DNA from: Trachythela sp. YZ-2020
Taxonomy: Eukaryota > Cnidaria > Anthozoa > Malacalcyonacea > Clavulariidae
DNA: 64,000 bases
Assembly: GCA_016169945.1 (NCBI GenBank)
Contig: JADLSH010000190.1
Span: 3,348,001-3,412,000 of the forward strand
Direction: 5' to 3'
The position numbers were made by a program, and so were the translations under genes. The notes beneath the pieces were generated by a model. The model had not been told where the DNA came from, searched no databases, and saw nothing but the letters and a program-made list of their open reading frames with translations. Of the stretch, positions 32,701 through 43,084 are shown one piece after another (position 1 is the stretch's first letter; every line of letters starts with the position of its first letter).

Positions 32701-35700
32701 ATTAATTCCGTGATTTAGGATAGAATGAATACGATCTAACTGGCTCACACCGTTTTCCCACAGTAGCATGGTTGTAGACTTAGAGTGCACAAGCCGAAGC
32801 GTGCAAAATATAGTATGGTATTTAGTGTTTGTTTCACATAATAATACAACCCCAATATACTCACCAAATATATGATATGTCCTTTCTCTTACCAGCTCTA
32901 CATTAATACAATGGCTTTGCATCAATATAGTCCAGGCAGGGCCGGATTAACCATATGGCAGAAGCGGCATATGCCACGGGTCCCGCGCCTTCAAGGGGCC
33001 CCGCGCTCACACTTTATTAAGAAAAAGTGACAGACCAAGTTTAGTTTAGTGAATGTTATAATATCAGATACGTTACTGTCATTACATCTTTCAAATTAAG
33101 ATTGCAATTCAACCATATATACTTAAAACGGGTTAAATTTTTCAGGTTATAGAGCAGCCTGAGGGCCCCGCGTGAAAAAAATGCCATGGGCCACGCGCTG
33201 CCTTAATCCGCCCCTGAGTCCAGGCCTTGAGACCCTGGATGGCGGTTTAAAAGGAGAAAGGACAACAATAAGATGTTTTTATTTTGTTTGAATAAAAACA
33301 TCTTATTGTTGTCCTTTCTCCTTTTAAACCGCCATCCAGGGTCTCAAGGCCTGGACTATATTGATGCAAAGCCATTGTATTAATGTAGAGCTGCTGAGAG
33401 AAAGGACATATCATATATTTTGAGGTAAGCGAAAATATATGTAATATATACAAACCGCACAAGAGGTCTTTATCAGATTTAAAACATCGAGGCGCAGCCG
33501 AGTGCTTTAGATCTGATAAAGGCCGAACTGTAAGGTTTGTATATGACTTCTAAAATGACTCGTTTTGTACGCTCACTGGCGTTGGAATTTTGAAGATTGA
33601 TGTTATCTACGCTGTAAAAATTGAAGGAGAAAATTTGAGCAAGTCTATATCAAATATATAGATCCGCTACGGGTCATGAGTTTCCTTTGTATTTTGCTTA
33701 TGAATAATTAATGAATTTTAGAAATATATATATATAGTATGAGGAATAAAGTGTGTAGGACGCGAACTTCAAGAAGATCTTTGAGTTGTTATAATTTATT
33801 ATTTACATGCAGTTCAGACGTTTCGCCCGTTCGGGCTTCCTCAGCGTAAAACATGCAATTAAAGTACCTAACGAGGAAGCCCGAACAGGCGAAACGTCTT
33901 GACTGTAAATAATAAAGGTATACTATTAGGCTTGGTATAAGGCATGTGTTTTCCACTGGTCAAATTGAGGTTTACGTCAAGAAAATCGACAGATTTCTTG
34001 TTGGCTTCGATAGTGATTTTGAGGCCGTGCTCTTGGAAAATTGCGCACAGGTCTTTCTTGATCATTTCAATCTGGCGTGATGATTTGTTGCTAATTCCGA
34101 GACCGTCATCTCTGTAAAGACCAAAATTGTGCCCGTGTTTCTTGGTTATTAGATCAAGTAGAAAAGAACCGACTAATTCACAAGATTCTGCGCCGTCATA
34201 GCTGCCCATAACCTTAAGTTTAGAAACGTCAACTGCAGTTTCCAGAACCAATTATATACTGATGCACGAGATATAAAGAAATCGAACGATCTCCTTATTC
34301 CCGCTGACAAAACAACCAACGTTTACAGGATGGAGAAAACTTCTTACAACGAACTTTTACATAAGAACGTGACAAAAACCTATAAGAAAGTCAACGCTAC
34401 AGCTATTGCCTCTATTGAAAATGAAACCAAGTCCATAGTAGAACAACTGAACCTTGATGATCGAGTCAATGTTACTGCTCAAAGAGTAGCCTTCATAACC
34501 TTGAAAGACCTGCACAAGTCAAACTTTTCCAACAACCCGACACGCCGCCTTATTAACCCTGCCAAATCTGAACTTGGAAAAATTAGCAAGCAAATCCTCG
34601 ACCGAGTTAACAAGAAAGTCACTGCCGCTAAAATTTGCCAATTAATACTGAAATCCTTATTGTTTTCTTTCAATGTCCAAATATATTTCGAAAGTTCCGT
34701 GTCGTTTGCATGCTTTTTGTGCTGAAAAGATTTAGTGTGGTTGGCCAATCGCTCTTTGAATGTGGTTGCAGTCATGCCAATGTACTAATTTTTGATCGTG
34801 TTTGTGTTGCTTACTGTGACTGTTTCTTGGCGTATGCCTGACGATGGAGTGACGTATTTACCGTACAACTAGCGTATGATTGTCGTCTTGCCATCGTATC
34901 CACAGCTTATATCCCGCGTTTTGAGAAAGTGTATATATAGGCTCCCATTTTTAGCTCTTCGTATCTTCTTGAACATCCGACGATAGAGGATGGAGTTAGC
35001 TCTTCTCCAACACCAGTATGATTTGATAGATTTTGCAATTCACCACATCCATGATAACAGAATCAGAAGAAAGAGGAGGAGAAGAAGAAGAATGCGTGCA
35101 CGTGAAGTCTGGGTGAGACCATGGATCGGTAGACGAAGGCAGTTTGGCATCTACGACCAGCTTCTGGTGGAGCTCCGAAACGAGGACCAACGATCCTTCA
35201 AGAACTTCATGCGGATGCCCCCGAGATGTTCGATGAGCTGCTAGCCAGAGTGAGTCCCAGGATCACCAAACAACACATCTGGTATAGGGAGCCCCTGGAG
35301 ACTGGCCTGAAGCTCGCACTGACTTTGCGTCATCTTGCCTCTGGAAACAAGTATTCAACCATGCACTACGGATGGAGGGTCCCCCGCAACACCCAGTCAC
35401 TCATCGTCATGGAGGTCTGCCAAGCCATCATCGACGAGTACATGCTCGATGTGCTGACCTGCCCCACCACTCCAGAGGGATGGCGTGCCATATCAGAGAA
35501 GTTCCTCCAGAGGTGGAACTTTCCTCATACATGTGGTGCACTAGATGGGAAGTACATTGCTGGCAAGTGTCCTCCAAAGAGTTGTTCCCAATACTACAAC
35601 TACAAAGGATTCTACTCTGTTGTACTCATGGACTTTGTAGACGCGGATTACAAGTTCATCCGGGCAGACCTCGGTGGTACAGGGTCATCATCAGACGCAG

Positions 35701-38700
35701 ATCTACAATAACTCTGAAATCAAGGAACTAGCTGAAGACGGCACCATCGGATTCCCTGCCCCTGATGCTCTACCCAGTGACTACCAGGATGTACCCTACT
35801 TCTTCATCGGCGATGATGCCTTCGCCCTCCGAGAGACCATGATGAAGCCATACAGCCTCCGGGATCTGGACAATGAAGAGAGGATATTTAACTACAGGCT
35901 TTCCCGCGCCAGGAGGGTGGTTGAAAATGCCTTCGGTATCCTGGCGAACCGCTTCCAGGTTCTACTGACTACCATGCAGCATCACCCCTCCACTGTCAAG
36001 CTCATCGTGAAAGCCTGCGTTGTCCTTCACAATCTGATGAGGTTACGGTACCCTGGACTCCAAAACCAGCATCTCGACCGTGCACAGAACATGAACCGTG
36101 ACTTCATCCCTGGAGCATGGAGACAGGACAGGAACTTGCAGGACACACATACAGTTGCTGGCAGAAACACATCCACCAACATGGAAAGAAACTGAGGAAC
36201 CTCCTGAAACACTGGGCCAACTCAGGTGCAGGTGCAGTTCCATGGCAAGACAGGATGATTTAAAGGACCTCAACACATCACCACCACCAGGAAAGATGTA
36301 GTGACTGTTGTTGTAGTTACTGTTGTTGTCGTGATTGTTGTTGTCGTGACTGTTGTATCACCCTAGAGACTGTGTTTTTGTAATGTGATAACGATGTACC
36401 ATTATTATCATGTGCAATTATTAATGAGCCGTTGTTGATTTGAATAAAAGTTTTCCTAACTTTATGCTGTGGTGTTTATCATATTTTTTTGTTTGTAATT
36501 GAAATTGACATTGTCAACTACACTACAATGAATTGATGTATTTATAACCCGCTACTTTAACACAACACTATACTTTGCAACAGATTTAAAATCAGTTGTA
36601 ATTTATAAGTACCCCTGACCCCTAGCCCCTACAATAACAAACTGCACTTGATAGTAGACTTTACACTCTACACAATGGTACAGTCTAAAATCAAGTGTAA
36701 AGTGCAGTTTAATATTCTAGGGGCCCTGGATCAGGGGTACTTATCAATCACATATGATTTTATGTATTATAAAAATATGACAAACACCACAAGAAAGTTT
36801 AAAAAAACTTTTATTCATATGATAAACTGATCATTAATAATGCCACATGGTACTAATGGTAATAATGGTACATAGTAATCACATTCAAAATACATAGTCA
36901 CTACAACAACAGTCACTAAAGAGTGAATACTTCTTTCCTGTTTGTGGTGGCGTGTTGAGTTCCACATCTTGAGAACCGAGATCAGGAGAAGATCCCATGA
37001 TGTCTCCAAATTCTGAGAGGCTGGATAGAGTGGATTTGTTCGGGAGGCTGTGCTCAAAGGCTAAGCCTGGACTGTGCTGCGTTGACCTGGGCTGTTTCCT
37101 CTGTACCTGTGCAGCAGACCACAAGGAGTCACAAACTGGGGCGGGGATGGGGTGCGCTGTTGCTGAGTTGTTGTTGAGGAGGCATCATGCTTATGTGCAT
37201 GCTGGAAGGGTTGCTTGTGGTACTGCTCCATGTACTCCATAGACTGTGAACCCCACACTGATGATGCTGGAGGCATGTTTATCCACATGTGGGGAGGTGG
37301 CTGATACTGATCGGAGATGAATGATGCTGAGGAGCCGAATGAACAGAGGGGAGGTGCTGAAATGGGGCGCGGTGGGTGAGGTTGTTGAGAGTGGCTTGCT
37401 TGCTGGGTTGCTTGGATGGGGGGAGCTTCCATGGCACTTGGAATATCATCATCGCTTCCCTCATCCATCAAGTCAGACAGCAACCTGTTGATGGTGGACC
37501 TTGTCTTCTTGTACTTGGGCTTGGACAAGGTTAGCAGGCTGTCTTTAACGTAGTTGGCAAAGGCTGTTCGGGCTGTGATGGGCTGCTTCTGGGATTCGGA
37601 GAGGTCCTTGAGGATGGTGCCGGACTCAGCAACTCTCTTCTGTAGGGACTCGAAGAGGTCGCTGTCTGGGTCCCGAGGTCGCTTGCGTGAGGATGGAGGG
37701 GTGGATAAGGAGTTAGGGGTGAGCTCATCCAGGCCATTCTGCATGTCAGCGCAGGCAGTCTCGGCAGCATCAAGGTCTCCTCTGTGCCGTTGGATGGTTG
37801 CCTTCACCTGCAAAGACAAATAATAACATCATAAGTACCACAAATGCAAAAATGAATGCAAGAAGTATTCCAAATTGTATACTTACATCCTGCATGGGCT
37901 CAGGTCGGTGGCGAATGACCTTCTTCAGGAAGACGAACTTGGTGATGATCCACTGCTCTCTCTCTCAGTCAGGTTTGGAGCACTGTCGCCGCTCTTCTTC
38001 TTGTCAAGGCGTGTGTGGGTGTCACGCAACGACCTGAACCAGCCCTTGAGGGTTTCGGCTGTCTTCTCCATCAGCTGGGCTTGGTCTTCCCAGATCTTGT
38101 CCTTCTTGTTCTACCGCCTGTACTCTGTCATCTTGATATTCCACAGCACAGGGTTGTCCAGAATGAACTCCAGCATCAACTCCTCCTCTGCGATGCTGAG
38201 GTTGCAGGGGTTCTTCTTGGCCCTTTTCTTCTTCTTCCTCCCCTTGTCATCAGCCAGGCGAGAGGAGGTAGAGACATCAATCGACACAGATGATGACACA
38301 GATGATTCACGGGAACGTCCACGAGGAGGAGTTGGGGACCTTGAGGGCTCAGGAACATGTCGCTGATCATTAGGAGGTGTCTCAAGAATACCAGCAGGTG
38401 TATCCAGTATGTCATCAGGTGGTTCAGGTATATCAGCAGGTACATCAACAGGTGGTTCAGGTATATCAGCAGGTACATCAACAGGTGGATCATCAGGTTT
38501 GGACGAGGATTGGGTCTTCTTCCCTTTTCCACGGCCACGGGTAGACGATGTCTTCTTCTTGTTAGTCATGTTGATAGCTGGACGTCTACAGCAATAATGC
38601 TGCAATGTTGATTGATGAACGACCGCCGCTTATATAGGCATAAAGTGTACATGTAACGTGATAGCGGTACTCTGGACATGTGCATTTCAAACGATACTCG

Positions 38701-41284
38701 TGCGCTACTCATACACTGGCCATACGCTAGCGATACGCTACTCGTAGGTTCAATAAGGTAAGTATACGCACAATTCAGTATTTTCAAGGGCTTTTTCGTG
38801 CGTATGAAAATTAATGAAACAATTTTCATACGCAATTCATACGCTTCGATCATACGCAATAGTGTGAGAGTAATAGTGTGGCCTTAAGTTCATGATTAAA
38901 GTTGCTATGCATAAGTGCGTTCTGATATATGGGTGCAGATTCCTGAAAAGTTTGCTCATCTGATGAAAGAAGTGCGAAGCGCTTGTTAATTGATGCAGGT
39001 AGTTGCCTTGTGATGCTCGGTGGGTGATTACAAATAAAGTCCCAAAGACAGGATAAATAGTATTTTTGGTGGATTTGTAACGAGTTAGGTCGCTCAACGA
39101 GGTAATACATTTTAATTAAACTTATAAGGAGGTATTTTGACAAATTTATTTTGAATTTTGCGGAAAAAAAATTCAAAAGCATCGCCAAAACTGAAAAGGC
39201 AAAATGGCAAATTTTTAAGGAACTGCTTCACTTTTTTGCCATATATGACTTAATAATTAGTTAACTCCTTCGTACCTCTAAGAAGGATCGATCGGCCCCA
39301 ATAATTATTTCTACCAAGAAACGTTGTGAAAAACTAAATCTTACATATCTTCCACATTCTATACCTTCAGCTTTTTGTTCACCTTTGATCCCTTGTTCGT
39401 CTTTCTCCTTCGTAACGTTCTAAACGAATGACGGAGCAACGTTATTTGCCAGATGCAAAGGAACATAGTGGAGCACTTACCTTATCTTAAGGTGGCTTGA
39501 TGCAGTTTCCGAAGAGTCCAAGTGTGCAACAGTTTGACATTTCTAAACTTCATATTTTAAAGTTCTATGCAACAGATACGGGGATGTTCATATATTTTAA
39601 TGTTTCTTCTTTCAAATTTTATTCGTTTTAGTACACATAGTTCGTTGCCATGGCAACATAAGCGTCCGAAATTCACCGCTCTAAAACACCATATTGCTTC
39701 GTGTAGTTGGAAAAGAAGCACGGTGCCCTCAAATATTATTCGTGTATTGTTTTACTTAGAACATAAACTAACAATAAGCGAAATTTTAAAAATATCTGTA
39801 ATGCCATTTTCTTTAAAAATGCAGAAATGTCGTTTCCTTCAATAAAATTATTTTGGCATCACAGATATTTTATTTTTGGTATAATGAAAGACTTTTGCAT
39901 TACAATACAGCGTGTAAAATTTGAACATAGGTCACCGGACAACATGATGAGATATTAACATGCAACACGCTATAAAACACGCGCAATGGCGATAGATGGC
40001 GTGAGCAACTCTCTACGTCATAGCCCGCGTGCAGGCCCACTGATGGAGAGGAATAGTGGGCCTGCACGGAAGACCGGGTATTTTATGTTTTCCGCGTTCG
40101 TACACGAACGCAGCATTCTGATTGGCTGTTTGAAACGCCGGTTGAAATTGCCGTTTGAAATTGCCGTTTGAAACGAGCAGGACTTTCAACATTCTCTTCG
40201 TTTGTCGTGTTCTTTACCAAATTGAATAATTGATACAAATTTCGTACTTTCCGCTCACAAGCATTGCACACACGATCTGATAAACGTGACGATTTATTTA
40301 TAACAATGCCGATGGAAGTGCAAATCAATGCTAATGTGGTACCACGGCTTCCCTCACGATTTGACGTTTTAAATATATTTTTTTGTCGAAATTCGTCCTA
40401 ACTTGCCTGTTCCGAATTTAGTTGAGAATGAGCACTTGCAAATTCGGCAAAAGTTATTTAAATCAGACTTGTTTGCTTGCTTTTTTGGAGTTGATATATC
40501 CATTCATACTTTATTTTTATTTTGGATACTCAGAGAAAATCCCGCAATGTTTTCATGCGAGTTTGTTTATTTTTTGCTTTGCTGTCATTGGTTATTTCTT
40601 GACACTTGACGCGCGAAGGGGGCGTGTTTAGAAAAGGGGTGTTTTAGATTTTACCCGGTCTTCCGTGCAGGCCCACTATTCCTCTCCATCAGTGGGCCTG
40701 CATGCGAGCTAGCTACGTCAGGTCATTTTTGGAAATTCGTTCGTTAATATTCCCGGGCAGACGAATGGTCACGTGCAAGGTTTCTAAAGTTTTGTTGTCG
40801 CGTCTATTGCATAAGGATTTTATGAGGATTAATATATCGAGCCACCTTAAATAGAATAATAAAGATACCTCCAAAGTGGGGTGGGTTTCTTCATCCGTTT
40901 CGTTCTTAGATATACCATGATTACCTAAACCAGTTTCATGCACCGGACCAAATAATCGATCTGAGAATCGTCTCATACCAGAAACCGCTGCGATACCATC
41001 ATATAGCAGTTTGAAAATAATTGACATATTACATTAATCCAGGTCTCATTTTGTTTCATTGTTTCAGAACTTTTGGTTTCGCGCGATATACGCATGCACG
41101 TTTGCATTTAGGTAAATGACATATATGTTAAAATGAAAATGAAAAATATAATTAATTACGATACCTCCAACGTGGGTTGGGTTCCTTGATTCGAATCAGT
41201 TCCCACCCAAAAATATTCGACAAATCGTCTCCATCTAGAAACCCTGTCAGGTTCACTAGAACCATCATTTCTTGACGAAGCCAT
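29703..41284 (-). CDS. Gene B: coiled-coil TKL-like protein kinase (602 aa, 4 exons)
   Basis: Exons on the minus strand: 41284-41165 (40 codons, MASSRNDG), 39419-39365, 31997-30568 and 29906-29703. All junctions are GT-AG with matching phases; total 1809 nt with one stop. Residues 60-345 are a coiled coil with looser 14-residue units than in A and C. The kinase is about 358-602: [13 protein letters not shown] Lys about 380, HRD 478-480 followed by [12 protein letters not shown] 502-504, APE, then [12 protein letters not shown] on the last exon. The kinase and last intron are nearly identical to gene C, pointing to recent duplication or gene conversion. Intron 2 is 7.4 kb and filled with mobile DNA; intron 1 holds another element and an alternative first exon (40869-41027). 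Probably an active cytoplasmic kinase; substrate unknown. Confidence 0.8.
31150..31700 (-). repeat. 42-bp-type coding repeats of gene B (coiled coil)
   Basis: Units such as [14 protein letters not shown] and [14 protein letters not shown] show the 14-residue period, less regular than in A or C. Length and sequence differ strongly from the other paralogues although the flanking kinase is conserved. Confidence 0.75.
32858..33424. repeat. Large palindrome in intron 2 of gene B, left arm split by a MITE
   Basis: Arms of about 130 nt (once the 32937-33216 insert is removed) are nearly perfect reverse complements around a 10-bp spacer near 33290. The inner 64 bp on each side look identical. Shared words include GGATGGCGGTTTAAAAGG and ATATGATATGTCC. 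Confidence 0.85.
32937..33216. mobile_element. hAT-type MITE inserted in the palindrome
   Basis: Ends CAGGGCCGGATTAA and TTAATCCGCCCCTG are inverted, and AGTCCAGG is duplicated exactly (32929-32936 and 33217-33224). Removing it restores the left arm of the palindrome, so it entered after the palindrome formed. Confidence 0.9.
33445..33545. mobile_element. Short inverted-repeat MITE
   Basis: TACAAACCGCACAAGAGG...CTTTATCAGATTTAAA is mirrored by GATCTGATAAAGGCC...GGTTTGTATA. No coding sequence. Confidence 0.5.
33795..33856 (-). ncRNA. Hammerhead-like motif of a Penelope-like element (minus strand)
   Basis: Minus-strand order: CTGAGGA (33844-33838), stem II GCCCG/CGGGC with loop AA (33836-33825), GAAA (33824-33821), then CGTC with the cut predicted after 33817. 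Stem III is only two pairs without a loop, as reported for Penelope-like elements, where it acts as a dimer. Stem I is weak near the core and closed by CATG/CATG further out. Confidence 0.55.
33868..33905 (+). ncRNA. Core-deleted hammerhead-like copy (plus strand)
   Basis: Inverted partner of the motif above. AGGAAGCCCGAACAGGCG, GAAAC and GTC are kept, but the CTG of the first core box is deleted and stem II has one mismatch. Expected inactive. Confidence 0.45.
33912..34251 (-). pseudogene. Penelope-like reverse transcriptase, catalytic part
   Basis: The frame reads [10 protein letters not shown], with the two catalytic aspartates, followed by [14 protein letters not shown], a block typical of the C-terminal reverse-transcriptase half in Penelope-like elements. 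Truncated at both ends. Confidence 0.7.
34255..34632 (+). pseudogene. Penelope-like reverse transcriptase, N-terminal part
   Basis: Contains [17 protein letters not shown] then [19 protein letters not shown], the conserved early reverse-transcriptase blocks. The KDHK of the family is altered to KDLHK, one sign of decay. It lies in the opposite orientation to its neighbours. Confidence 0.7.
34632..34790 (-). pseudogene. Penelope-like GIY-YIG endonuclease fragment
   Basis: Reads [17 protein letters not shown] then [11 protein letters not shown], matching the middle of the C-terminal GIY-YIG-type endonuclease of Penelope-like elements (substrate-loop Arg and the conserved Glu-Leu-Ser-Lys block). 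The start, with the GIY motif itself, is missing. Confidence 0.6.
34932..34939 (+). promoter_or_regulatory. TATA box of the Harbinger transposase gene
   Basis: GTATATATAG lies about 55 bp before the transposase ATG at 34990. The MADF gene has a similar arrangement on the other strand. Confidence 0.5.
34990..36195 (+). pseudogene. HARBI1-like DDE transposase with two frameshifts
   Basis: Frame 1 (34990-about 35220) encodes a basic N-terminus and [12 protein letters not shown] single-base loss in a C run near 35220 moves the reading to frame 3 ([13 protein letters not shown]...). A second shift near 35695, two bases short, returns it to frame 1 at [12 protein letters not shown]. Across the pieces the catalytic residues of the DDE_Tnp_4 family are present: CGALDGKYI, the Asp of the SSDAQIYNN block, and [10 protein letters not shown]. 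About 400 residues in all, the normal size for the family. Poly-A signal AATAAA follows at about 36441. Two indels make the copy inactive unless they are sequencing errors in homopolymer-like sites. Confidence 0.85.
36606..36743. terminator. Inverted repeat between the two convergent Harbinger genes
   Basis: AAGTACCCCTGACCCCTAG is mirrored by CTAGGGGCCC...CAGGGGTACTT, with an inner pair TGCACTTGATAG / CAAGTGTAAAGTGCA. It lies past the transposase poly-A signal, between the gene ends. A transcription-ending or insulating role is inference only. Confidence 0.35.
36885..38569 (-). pseudogene. Harbinger MADF-domain DNA-binding protein, broken
   Basis: Exon 1 runs from 38569 ([12 protein letters not shown]) to 37887 before a GTAAGT donor; exon 2 starts at 37807 after TTTGCAG. 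An N-terminal low-complexity region with a [11 protein letters not shown] repeat precedes a MADF-like domain ([16 protein letters not shown], then [19 protein letters not shown]). It is interrupted by an in-frame TAG near 38112 and a frameshift in a GA run near 37965; the C-terminus also changes frame near 37100 before [14 protein letters not shown]. In Harbinger elements this second protein carries the transposase to the nucleus and to the ends. AATAAA on the minus strand lies near 36815. Confidence 0.75.
38629..38637 (-). promoter_or_regulatory. TATA box of the Harbinger MADF gene
   Basis: CCTATATAAGC on the minus strand lies about 60 bp before the ATG at 38569. Confidence 0.5.
40021..40712. 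mobile_element. hAT-like element with 50-bp perfect inverted repeats carrying a gene fragment
   Basis: The 50-bp arms 40031-40080 and 40652-40701 are perfect reverse complements; each arm is itself a hairpin (GCAGGCCCAC ... GTGGGCCTGC). CTACGTCA is duplicated at 40013-40020 and 40713-40720, an 8-bp target duplication. The interior encodes part of an unrelated protein instead of a transposase. It lies in intron 1 of gene B. Confidence 0.8.
40083..40328 (-). pseudogene. Captured cysteine-containing protein fragment
   Basis: The minus-strand frame inside the element reads [26 protein letters not shown], with a CxxC pair in the style of a small metazoan zinc-binding domain, then a basic tail. 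No start context or partner exons; it ends inside the left inverted repeat side. Probably a host gene piece picked up by the element. Family not identified. Confidence 0.3.
40869..41027 (-). other. Possible alternative first exon of gene B
   Basis: An open frame from ATG at 41027 ([11 protein letters not shown]) to a GTATCT donor after 40869 ends HPTLE, exactly like the normal first exon (QPTLE), and shares the VS..RRF core. It ends in phase 0, so it could splice to the exon at 39419. An AG at 40988 would give an out-of-phase internal exon. A worn relative lies at about 23030-23110 in gene A intron 1. Confidence 0.4.
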
Positions 41285-41639
41285 ACTAGTCTACCAATCA
41301 GTTACCGCGGAAACAGTGCGTTTTCGTGACATGATCCAAGTCAAACATATTTCTACAACTAGAAAAATATTTGAAAATGAAATATTCAGAATACATCTTA
41401 AACTGGGCAACGGTTTTTGCCACAACTATGCAAAGTTCTTCATTAATTTCAAGTAAAGACTTTTTATATAAATTGTCAGAATGCACAATTAAATTCCTGT
41501 TTTTCCATTGAAAATTTTCTAGGTCCAATATATATTCTACTTGCCCGATAAATTGAACTAATTCATATAACCCATGCTCAGACCAGAAAATATTTAACTG
41601 GACTTTGAAATAGTAGCAGATAATTAAAAAGGAGCGGGT

Positions 41640-41745
41640 ATATGAAATCGATTGCAAACTTCACTTCCATACAGGATTACGTTCAGAATCTGAACCTCAT
41701 ATGTGATTGGCTATTTCTAATAATCTGTCAAACAATATATACAGT
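41640..41745 (-). promoter_or_regulatory. Conserved upstream block of gene B
   Basis: Counterpart of 24540-24645 at gene A, about 360-460 bp before the start codon. The corresponding region of gene C diverges near 50060 and lacks it. Confidence 0.4.
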
Positions 41746-42770
41746 TGGTAATTACAGCCTGCTCTTACTCGGTCCCTTCTTCAAATAGACTATCTCCTGA
41801 AATTTGCGAAAAGTTAAATTTCATTGCATCTTTCGCTAACTCGGCGAGTAATTCGTCATTCGATAATAATGCATATATAATTCAACAATTAATTCACTGC
41901 GTTTCGGTAGCGAGCGAGCGAAGTAGCAGATCTAATTTGTGTATATAGGGGATTATTATCTCAAACTTTTCTAACTCATTACATTGTAGTCGTGCGCTGT
42001 AGATGCTGCGCAGCGCACCAATTTTACCGAGTAATATGACACTACCAAGTAAGCAAATATTTTCGGACAACTTTTGTAGCGTGATACACTTGCGCGAAAT
42101 AAAAAGGAAAAAAATCATAAAAGTAAGGAAGAATCCTATAACTTTTTAGCATAGGAAGTGATTTACGTTATTGTCAGTGTGATTAAGCGAATGAAAAACA
42201 TGTATGGTCGTATTGGCAGAAAAATATAAGAATATATATAGCTACATACGCCGGAACATATAGCTACGTATGCGCGTTAAATTCTATCGGTGAATATGAA
42301 CCAACAGCAGAAAACCACCATTTTGGAACATCAATTGTCATTCTAAATGGAACATCGAAGGCAAAAATTTAAGATCGCAAGAATTACACGTTGAAAATCA
42401 GGACAAGACACTGACGACCCAGGCCAGACACTGGACAGCATGGGTTTATCCAGATTTGTCCGGCTCTTTTTTTGCATTTAGAAAGCTATAAAACGACACT
42501 GTCGTTCCGTCTTCCCTTTTCAACCTTGCTGGATATTGTGATAATGCTTATATTGTCCTGCCAATACGATCATACATTTTTTCGTTTGTTTAATGATACT
42601 GACAATAACGTAAATTTTCGAATATTGTCAGAGAAATTGTGAGCATGAATCTCGTTTCCTTTGCCGATATTTTTCTTGCTAAACATGCCCAGAAGGCAAC
42701 AAAGAAATGAATGAGAAAGATAATATCGGTGGAGTGAAACACAGGTGCGTACTCTGTGCGTACATTTCCA

Positions 42771-43084
42771 CATAAACGGGTGGCAGATGCGGTTAGCGCG
42801 CTGTCTCTTACCTCTGAGTTAAGCCGGCTATACAGCAGGTCGAGGGCATGGATTTACTCAGGTTGGGTAACGTCAGTGCGCTTGATAAACTCATGTAAGT
42901 TGAGATTGGTTGGTTCTCTCCTGTGCTTCAAGGGTTTTTTTCCGGGTTTTCCTCCCTCGCTGAAAACTAACCCTTAGGCACTAACCACTAACTAAACCTC
43001 GGAACCTTTGTCAATTGGGTTGCAAAACCTGTTAAGGCTTCCCGTCCACCTCAGAGTGGTAAACATATCAAACTAAACTAAACA
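42771..43084 (+). mobile_element. tRNA-related SINE
   Basis: The head GGGTGGCAGATGCGGTTAGC and CAGGTCGAGGGC resembles A and B boxes. The body includes GTTGAGATTGGTTGG and CTCCTGTGCTTC and ends in CACCTCAGAGTGG and repeated AAACTAAAC. Relatives lie at 53640-53836, 56637-56890 and, inverted, at 57538-57832. Confidence 0.7.

Larger units (their letters stand above)
33905..34800. mobile_element. Rearranged Penelope-like retroelement fragments
   Basis: Three fragments of a Penelope-like polyprotein lie in alternating orientation: reverse transcriptase palm (minus, 33912-34251), an upstream reverse-transcriptase part (plus, 34255-34632) and GIY-YIG endonuclease (minus, 34632-34790). With two inverted hammerhead-like motifs on the left, this looks like two or more truncated copies joined head to head, as is common for this class. 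It lies in gene B intron 2. Confidence 0.7.
34830..38884. mobile_element. PIF/Harbinger transposon, about 4 kb, inside gene B intron 2
   Basis: Two convergent genes, a HARBI1-like transposase and a MADF-domain protein, form the standard two-gene layout of this superfamily. The right end reads AGTGTGGCCT followed by TAA (38885-38887); TAA is the usual target. Subterminal CATACGC words are frequent on the right, and a few GCGTATG words occur at 34839-34890, but the left terminal repeat was not found; the join to Penelope-like sequence suggests it was lost. Confidence 0.8.

Noticed and set aside
38176..38611. Frames in both strands over the [11 protein letters not shown] repeat
   Set aside because: They are shadows of the low-complexity N-terminus of the Harbinger MADF protein.
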